Part shown: piece by piece, positions 58,831-64,000 of the stretch | Layout: each line of letters begins with the position of its first letter | Position numbering within the stretch: position 1 is the stretch's first letter | NCBI RefSeq assembly: GCF_001422925.1 | Contig: NZ_LMNI01000011.1 | Location: 754,515 to 818,514 of the forward strand | Direction of reading: 5' to 3' | DNA length: 64,000 nucleotides | Origin: Microbacterium sp. Leaf288 | Lineage (GTDB): Bacteria > Actinomycetota > Actinomycetes > Actinomycetales > Microbacteriaceae | The notes under the pieces: model-generated | Databases searched by the model: none | Told to the model about the DNA's origin: nothing | The model's input: only the letters and a program-made list of their open reading frames with translations | Made by a program: the position numbers and the translations under genes

Positions 58831-61569
58831 CTACATCCCGATGCCGCGTCCCGCACTCGGCGCTCCAACCACCGGCCCCGTAGCCATCGCCGCCTCGCGG
58901 TTCCGCGCCGCGCGCCGCACCTCGGCCTGGGCAGCGCGCACAGCATCCTGCATCGTCAGCTCCGGAGTGCCGCGCTGCATCGACTCGGCGAGGCACTCGC
59001 GGGCCGCGGCATCCGTCCGCGCGACGACGATCGCGACGTTGCTCAGCCGCCCGCGCGTGAGGCCTACGTAGAGTCCCGCGGCATCGACATCCGGCCCGAC
59101 CACTGACGCATCGGCGGTGTCGCCCTGCACGCCGTGCACGGTGGACGCGTAGGCGAGCTGCAGGTGCTCGCGCGCGTACTCGGTGGACACTCGCGCCACC
59201 TCGCCGCTGTCGCTCACGGAGACAAGAGACAGGTACTCGTCGCGGATGCCGCGCACGATCCACTGCGCGCGATTCTCGACTCCCGTGAGCCGGTCGTTGC
59301 GACGGGTCTGGACGGTGTCGCCGACGAGGATGCGCTGCTGCGCCATTCCCCACGCGGCGACGCGGACGTCGAGCTCGCCCTGATCGACTCGCCGCTGCTG
59401 GATAGCGTCGTTGATCGCATCGGCCTCAGCATTCGTGCCAGATACCAGCGTCACCCGCTTGCCGCGCGCGTGCCAGTCGAAGTACGCGTCGATCATCCGC
59501 TCACGCGCCGCGTCGTGATGGTCGACCCGGTCGACGTGACCGTGCTCGGCAAGCTCGCCCGCGACTACCAGCGCACGCGCGCGATCACCCGCATCCCGGA
59601 GCCGCAGTGTGAGCGCTGCGTAATCGGGATCGCGGAACCGGTGCACCGTGTCGAGCTCGACCGCAGCGTTCGCGTGCCGGATTGCGGAACCCATCGCGCC
59701 CGCATGCCCGACTGGCAACGCCTGATGCGTGTCACCCACGAAGGCCAGCCCGACACCCTGCTCGATCGCGAGCTCGACGAGGACGTTCGCCGTCTGCAGG
59801 TCGACCATGCCGGCTTCGTCGACGACGATCCGATCACGAGATCGCAACACGTACTGGGTTGGTCCGCCGTGTACGGCGCCCGTGCTGGGATCGACTTCTC
59901 CCACTCGAAGCCTGGTCCACACCTTCGCGCCGGCCTCGTCGGTGGCCCATCGGTAGCCGTGGTCCAAGAGAAGGGCATGAATACTGGATGCCGCGGCCCC
60001 GACCTCGCGAGACGCCACCGACGCCGCCTTCCGCGTGGGAGCAACAACGAGCATCCGCCGCCCTTGCGATGTGAGCGCCGCGAACGCCGCGCGCAGCATC
60101 GTCGTCTTGCCTGTGCCGGCGGGGCCGGTCACCGTTACGAGCCCATCCGTGCCGGCGATGGCGCATGCGGCAACGCTTTGCGACGCATCCAGCGCCGACA
60201 GATCCTCGTTCGGCGCGAGCCGACGCAACTCGTTCGGCAGCAGGCAGCGCCCCGGTCGGGCGAGCACGTCCAAGCGGCCGGCGAGTCGCACCTTGGCGCG
60301 CACGGTCTCGGTCGCCATGAACGCCTTGACGTGTGCTGGCGACTCCGCAACGAGCCGATAGACGGAACGCGTGGCACGCTCCGCAATCTCGGCGATCACG
60401 CCGTCGAGCCGGTCGCGCTCCGCAACGACGCCCGTGCGCGAGAGCGCGCGTATTGCGCCCGCGCGGATGTCGAAGATGCTGAACCTCCCGCCGCATGATG
60501 TGGACCGTTCGTCCGCGTCGACGACCGCCTGTGCAGCGAGCAGGTCCAGGTCGACGGCATGCGGGTCTGTGGCAGCAACCGGAATGGCCACGCGAGGGGT
60601 GGTCAGACTCGGATCGATTGCTGAGATTTCGTCGTGGACGCGCGCCTCCCACGACGCCTCATCGAGATCCGCCGGCTTGTTCGGACGCGACACCGCCCAC
60701 GCCCGGCGATCGATCTGCTGCAGCGCCTCCACGCTCGGCGCAGACCTTCCGTGCCCCGCCGACCACTCCGCGATCAGGCGCGCGCGGTTGGCCTCGATCT
60801 GCGCCGACCGACGCGAGACGGGTCGGACGGCGCCGGCGAGCTCGGCGATCTCGCCAGTGTCGTCGAGCGTGTACCCGTGGCGGGCGAGCGCGGCGATCCA
60901 GACCGGATCCGTGCGGGCGGCGAGCTCACCCTCGGCGTTGACGACGGTGTGCAGTTTCATCGCAACGCGCGAGTCGAGGTTCGACCACTTGCCGTCCGCG
61001 CCGAGCACCTTGATGTTCAGCCAGAGGTGGCGGTGGATGTGCGGGTCGAGCGCGCGGGAGCGCCGATGCTGCAGCTCGACGACCTCGATGCGGGTGATCT
61101 CCTCGCGGATGAGCCCGCCGTGCCCGCGCCTCGCATTGAGCTCCGTCTGCCACGTGAGCAGGATGCGCTCACGCAGTCGGTCCTGGAGCGCTTCGAACTC
61201 GGCGGCGAGCTCAGGATGCAGCAGCGCGGCGATGCTGTACGACTTCGGGTGGTTGATCGTCCCGTCGAGCAGCAGGTCGGCGTCGGGGCTCAGCCGCTGA
61301 TGCCCTCGCTCTTTCCCGGTGACCGGGTCGTGTCCGGTGAGCCAGACGCGAAGGCCGCCGGCAGTGAGCTCGTCGGAGGTGATGATCCCTTTCTCGACAA
61401 TGAACCGCGAGACGGTCGAATCCGATGTTGCACTGTACGCTTCGAGCGCGTCAACGCCGGGGGAGTGCTGCAGGTGGGCGTCGCAGGTGCCCTTGAGCGC
61501 GTAGCCGATCGCGTGTCGAACCCCTCTGGATTCGACACCTCGCTTCCATCGCTCGAGGCCCCCGCGCAT
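58831..61569 (-). CDS. MobF-type relaxase-helicase (TraA-like)
   Basis: Conjugative relaxase of 912 aa, ATG 61569. The N-terminal half is a TrwC/TraI-like relaxase: the HUH-type histidine cluster is DPHIHRHLWLN (175-185), with NHPKSYSIAALLHPELAAEF before it. The likely active tyrosine (GYALKG, about Y23) is not certain. The C-terminal half is a RecD-like helicase with Walker A TGPAGTGKTT (481-490), VVDEAGMVDLQTA and the late GDTVQTRRNDRLTGVENRAQ, STVHGVQGDT motifs. The enzyme would nick the element's oriT and unwind it. No type IV secretion genes are in view. Confidence 0.88.
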   Translation of the reverse strand: MRGGLERWKRGVESRGVRHAIGYALKGTCDAHLQHSPGVDALEAYSATSDSTVSRFIVEKGIITSDELTAGGLRVWLTGHDPVTGKERGHQRLSPDADLLLDGTINHPKSYSIAALLHPELAAEFEALQDRLRERILLTWQTELNARRGHGGLIREEITRIEVVELQHRRSRALDPHIHRHLWLNIKVLGADGKWSNLDSRVAMKLHTVVNAEGELAARTDPVWIAALARHGYTLDDTGEIAELAGAVRPVSRRSAQIEANRARLIAEWSAGHGRSAPSVEALQQIDRRAWAVSRPNKPADLDEASWEARVHDEISAIDPSLTTPRVAIPVAATDPHAVDLDLLAAQAVVDADERSTSCGGRFSIFDIRAGAIRALSRTGVVAERDRLDGVIAEIAERATRSVYRLVAESPAHVKAFMATETVRAKVRLAGRLDVLARPGRCLLPNELRRLAPNEDLSALDASQSVAACAIAGTDGLVTVTGPAGTGKTTMLRAAFAALTSQGRRMLVVAPTRKAASVASREVGAAASSIHALLLDHGYRWATDEAGAKVWTRLRVGEVDPSTGAVHGGPTQYVLRSRDRIVVDEAGMVDLQTANVLVELAIEQGVGLAFVGDTHQALPVGHAGAMGSAIRHANAAVELDTVHRFRDPDYAALTLRLRDAGDRARALVVAGELAEHGHVDRVDHHDAARERMIDAYFDWHARGKRVTLVSGTNAEADAINDAIQQRRVDQGELDVRVAAWGMAQQRILVGDTVQTRRNDRLTGVENRAQWIVRGIRDEYLSLVSVSDSGEVARVSTEYAREHLQLAYASTVHGVQGDTADASVVGPDVDAAGLYVGLTRGRLSNVAIVVARTDAAARECLAESMQRGTPELTMQDAVRAAQAEVRRAARNREAAMATGPVVGAPSAGRGIGM

Positions 61570-61664
61570 GCCGACAGGATAGGGTGCGTTTTGCCCATTA
61601 TCCAGGGATTTTTATGGCGTGCAGGTATGTGCAGGGGAGTGCCGCTAAAGGGCGTCGCTCACCC

Positions 61665-61892
61665 ATGGTGCCTGCGTGCATTGCTTCCTGTTCCTCGTGG
61701 ATTGTCTCGTCTTTCGTCGTCTTCGTCGTCTTCGTCGTCTTCGTCGTCTTCGTCATCTACTTCCGGGCGTGCGGCGACTCGATGGCCCTGGTCGACAACC
61801 TGTTTTCTGCACTTGCGCCGCTGGGGATCTATGCGAGCTCTCGACACGTCGACGGGGAAAATCGTTGGCCCTCGACCGGAGTCTGGATCTGA
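61665..61892 (+). CDS. Possible small membrane protein encoded over a 9-bp repeat
   Basis: An open frame of 75 aa starting MVPACIASCSSWIVSSF, followed by repeated VVF units forming a single hydrophobic helix, then YFRACGDSMALVDNLFSALA. The repeat leaves other frames open as well, so coding is unproven. Confidence 0.3.
   Translation: MVPACIASCSSWIVSSFVVFVVFVVFVVFVIYFRACGDSMALVDNLFSALAPLGIYASSRHVDGENRWPSTGVWI
61713..61757. repeat. 9-bp tandem repeat (TTCGTCGTC)
   Basis: Four exact copies and one imperfect copy (TTCGTCATC) in tandem. The unit is a multiple of three, so copy-number change would keep any frame open. It lies between the relaxase and the GHKL ATPase gene. Confidence 0.9.
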
Positions 61893-61936
61893 CCGGATAG
61901 CGTGCTGTCTAGACTGCCGTTTATTGGGGGTAAGTG

Positions 61937-64000
61937 GTGACCGACACTGCTCAGGCATGGACGCCTGAACCGATTCTCATCCGCGAAATCGAAGAGCAAT
62001 TCGAGCGAGCCATCGGTTCGTATCGCGCAGACCCAAAGCTCATCGTCGAGCACGCGAACCTCGAGGAGTCAATCCGAGTTGGGGGCTACGCGAATCGCAC
62101 CCTGCTGGAGCTGGTTCAAAACGCGGCTGATGCGATGGCTGGCACCACACCCGGTTCGGACGAGCTGGGTCGCGTAGAGATCGTGCTCGACCCAAGCTCG
62201 AAGACCCTGTACTGCGCCAACTCTGGGCGAGGGTTTTCGAAGCAAGGGCTTGAAGCGATGGCCCACGCCTACTTGAGCGCGAAGCGGGGCGATGAGATCG
62301 GGCGATTTGGTCTGGGATTCAAGTCCGTCCTCGCCCTGACCGACTCCCCGCAGGTGCTGAGCCGGAGTGTGTCTTTCGAATACAACTCGCCCATTGCGAA
62401 GACTGCGATTCGAGAGGTTGGATCAGGCGCTCGGCGCCTGCCGGTGCTGAGAACGGCAACGTTACTTGACGCTGGCGAATCCATCGCGCGCGATGCCACG
62501 CTGGGGGAGCTCGCGAGCTGGGCAACCACGGTGATCAGACTTCCCGGCATCCTTCACGTCGACCGCATTCAGGCCGAGATGAGGACCTTCGCTTCGGAGT
62601 TCCTACTGTTCGTGGGCGCCGTGAGAGAGATCCACCTCCGTGTCCTTGGCGACCAAGGCTTCGAAACGAGCCATGTCTCTCGTGACATGGGACTCGGGCG
62701 CTTCAAGATCGAAAGACCCGATGGCAGCGGCGACGAGTGGATCGTAGGAGACCGGATGCATGCACCGTCGCCTTCGGCACGCCGAGAGGTGGGAGAGGCG
62801 GTCTCGAGAGACGAGATCAAGATCAGCGTCGCTGTACCTTTGCGTCCGCGCCGAGCCGGCCTAAGGGAGAAGGACGATCGCGGTACGCAGGTTGGGCAGT
62901 TCTGGAGTTATTTTCCGCTGCAGGACAACACCTCAGCCACCGGTTTCTTCAATGCGCCCTGGAGTGTCAATGACGATCGCACGACATTGCTGCGCAATGA
63001 GTACAACCGAGAGATTCTCGCCACGATGGCGGAAGTCTTCCTCGAGCTTGTCCCGCAAGTCCGGACTGCCGAGGATCCGGCGGCTCACCTCGACTACCTC
63101 CCTGCTCGCGGTCGGGAGGAACGGTCGTACGGTGACTCGATCCTGTGCGCAGACGTGCCGCGCCTCGCTGGCCAAGGCGGATTAGTACCCGACAGTGCGG
63201 GGACGCTCCTATCAGCGGCTGAGCTGGTTCCGCTTGACTTCGCCGTCATCGACGATCTGAAAATCGATGAGTCGGTTCACAAAGCATGGATCGAATCGCC
63301 CAACACCGGCGGCGATGTCCCTCACTGGAAGTGTTATAGCTCCAGTCAGCGAGTACTCCGTCTTAGCGAGGTCTTCGCTGCGAGCAGCGATCCCGACCTG
63401 TTCTTCGAGGACGCCGGGCCGCGGGCGCGCCGTATCGAGATGGCTCTCAGATCTCTACCCAAGCGCGGGATGTTGTCCTGGCTTCGAGAGTGGGCGGAGG
63501 GAACGCACCTGATTTCCACCGCCAACGCATTGCGCTTCTGTTTCGACCGGCGGACGAATCCGACCGTCATCGAAGCTAAAGTCATTCCCACATCGAGCGG
63601 CGCCAAGGCCCTCAAGGATAAGGATCTGGTGTTCCTGCACCAGGTGGAGGACCTCGAGATCGAGGGTGCCGTCTTCGTCGACCCCGGCTTTCTCGCGCAT
63701 GCCGAGATGGAGAAGCTGCTCCGCGAATGCGGATTCCGTGATCTAGATCCAATCGCGATCCTCAACGCTCGCACCGCGGTGCTCACCCCGAACGCCGATA
63801 CATCTCTACAGGGCAAGTTCTGGGACGCCGCACTCGGTGTAAACCCGCGCGACGCGATGAAGGTCATCTCAGCTCACCCGCAAGCAGTCATTCTTGTGCC
63901 CACGAGGGGCGGCGGGTGGGCATGGCCGCAACAAACATTCGACCTCGATGAGACTCTCCCCGGTGCAGATGGCAACCTGCTGCTCGATCACGAGCGTTGC
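61937..64000 (+). CDS. GHKL/sacsin-like ATP-binding protein (partial, runs off right edge)
   Basis: Start GTG 61937 behind GGGGG (61926-61930); 688 codons are open to the last base. The N-terminal 250 residues are a GHKL/Hsp90-type ATP-binding domain: N-box NRTLLELVQNAADAMAG, second box LYCANSGRGFSKQGLEAMAH and GDEIGRFGLGFKSVLALTD. In box 2 the usual Asp of DxGxG is Asn-Ser, as I recall in the prokaryotic sacsin-N-terminal-like group. PWSVNDDRTTLLRNEYNREI then links to a long unknown region. Large proteins of this kind are frequent in defence islands; the effector half lies beyond the window. Confidence 0.82.
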   Translation, partial: MTDTAQAWTPEPILIREIEEQFERAIGSYRADPKLIVEHANLEESIRVGGYANRTLLELVQNAADAMAGTTPGSDELGRVEIVLDPSSKTLYCANSGRGFSKQGLEAMAHAYLSAKRGDEIGRFGLGFKSVLALTDSPQVLSRSVSFEYNSPIAKTAIREVGSGARRLPVLRTATLLDAGESIARDATLGELASWATTVIRLPGILHVDRIQAEMRTFASEFLLFVGAVREIHLRVLGDQGFETSHVSRDMGLGRFKIERPDGSGDEWIVGDRMHAPSPSARREVGEAVSRDEIKISVAVPLRPRRAGLREKDDRGTQVGQFWSYFPLQDNTSATGFFNAPWSVNDDRTTLLRNEYNREILATMAEVFLELVPQVRTAEDPAAHLDYLPARGREERSYGDSILCADVPRLAGQGGLVPDSAGTLLSAAELVPLDFAVIDDLKIDESVHKAWIESPNTGGDVPHWKCYSSSQRVLRLSEVFAASSDPDLFFEDAGPRARRIEMALRSLPKRGMLSWLREWAEGTHLISTANALRFCFDRRTNPTVIEAKVIPTSSGAKALKDKDLVFLHQVEDLEIEGAVFVDPGFLAHAEMEKLLRECGFRDLDPIAILNARTAVLTPNADTSLQGKFWDAALGVNPRDAMKVISAHPQAVILVPTRGGGWAWPQQTFDLDETLPGADGNLLLDHERC

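Noticed and set aside
1..64000. CRISPR arrays, rRNA genes or prophage structural genes
   Set aside because: I looked for regularly spaced repeats, ribosomal RNA segments and capsid/tail-type proteins and found none.

Overview
The window is high-GC actinobacterial DNA. Gene content and style (SerC, DtxR/IdeR-type regulator, ImuA'-ImuB-DnaE2 mutasome, GAF-ANTAR proteins, leaderless starts, many short REP-like palindromes) point to Microbacteriaceae, probably Microbacterium or a close relative. This is inferred from sequence features, not from a database match.

About 1-44,300 reads as ordinary chromosome. 1-7,300: solute-binding lipoprotein with a divergent TetR regulator, serC, a DUF559 endonuclease-like gene bracketed by two related hairpin repeats, a dtxR-family regulator behind a G-rich hexamer repeat, a secreted M23 peptidase with an MtrA-like promoter box, and an HNH endonuclease gene preceded by a short ORF and an intrinsic terminator. 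7,400-15,400: MarR regulator and divergent EamA exporter sharing two identical-form operators, then the SOS-type imuA'-imuB-dnaE2 cassette with a LexA box in its promoter. 15,400-22,600: SdhA-like flavoprotein with divergent LysR regulator, a possible structured RNA, an EAL protein and two tandem GAF-ANTAR proteins. 22,600-28,600: desaturase and a cluster of two GT4 glycosyltransferases, an alpha/alpha-barrel protein and a GH130-like protein. 29,300-31,900: TetR, SDR and zinc-independent MDR oxidoreductase. 32,000-35,300: histidine phosphatase, NAD(P)H-hydrate dehydratase and a PAS-GAF-GGDEF protein. 35,500-38,700: a tightly overlapping operon of an acyl-CoA-dehydrogenase-like protein, a PIG-L deacetylase/methyltransferase fusion and a GT2. 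38,900-43,900: GNAT, a CYP152-type P450 peroxygenase, SRPBCC, DUF72 and DUF998 proteins.

At 44,324-44,350 there is a detached tRNA 3' end and no tRNA body. Its orientation predicts an integrated element lying to the right, and from there to the window end the content is accessory: an unusual regulator divergent from an excisionase-like protein with paired direct repeats, a truncated IS30-type transposase, a frameshifted HNH nuclease, a membrane-anchored DUF1524/excalibur nuclease, several orphan small genes, a PD-(D/E)XK-like protein convergent with a DUF6414/AAA+ pair, a MobF-type relaxase-helicase, and a large GHKL (sacsin-like) ATPase cut by the right edge. This looks like an integrative and mobilisable or conjugative element carrying a candidate defence cargo. 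The integrase and the intact tRNA gene should lie beyond base 64,000.
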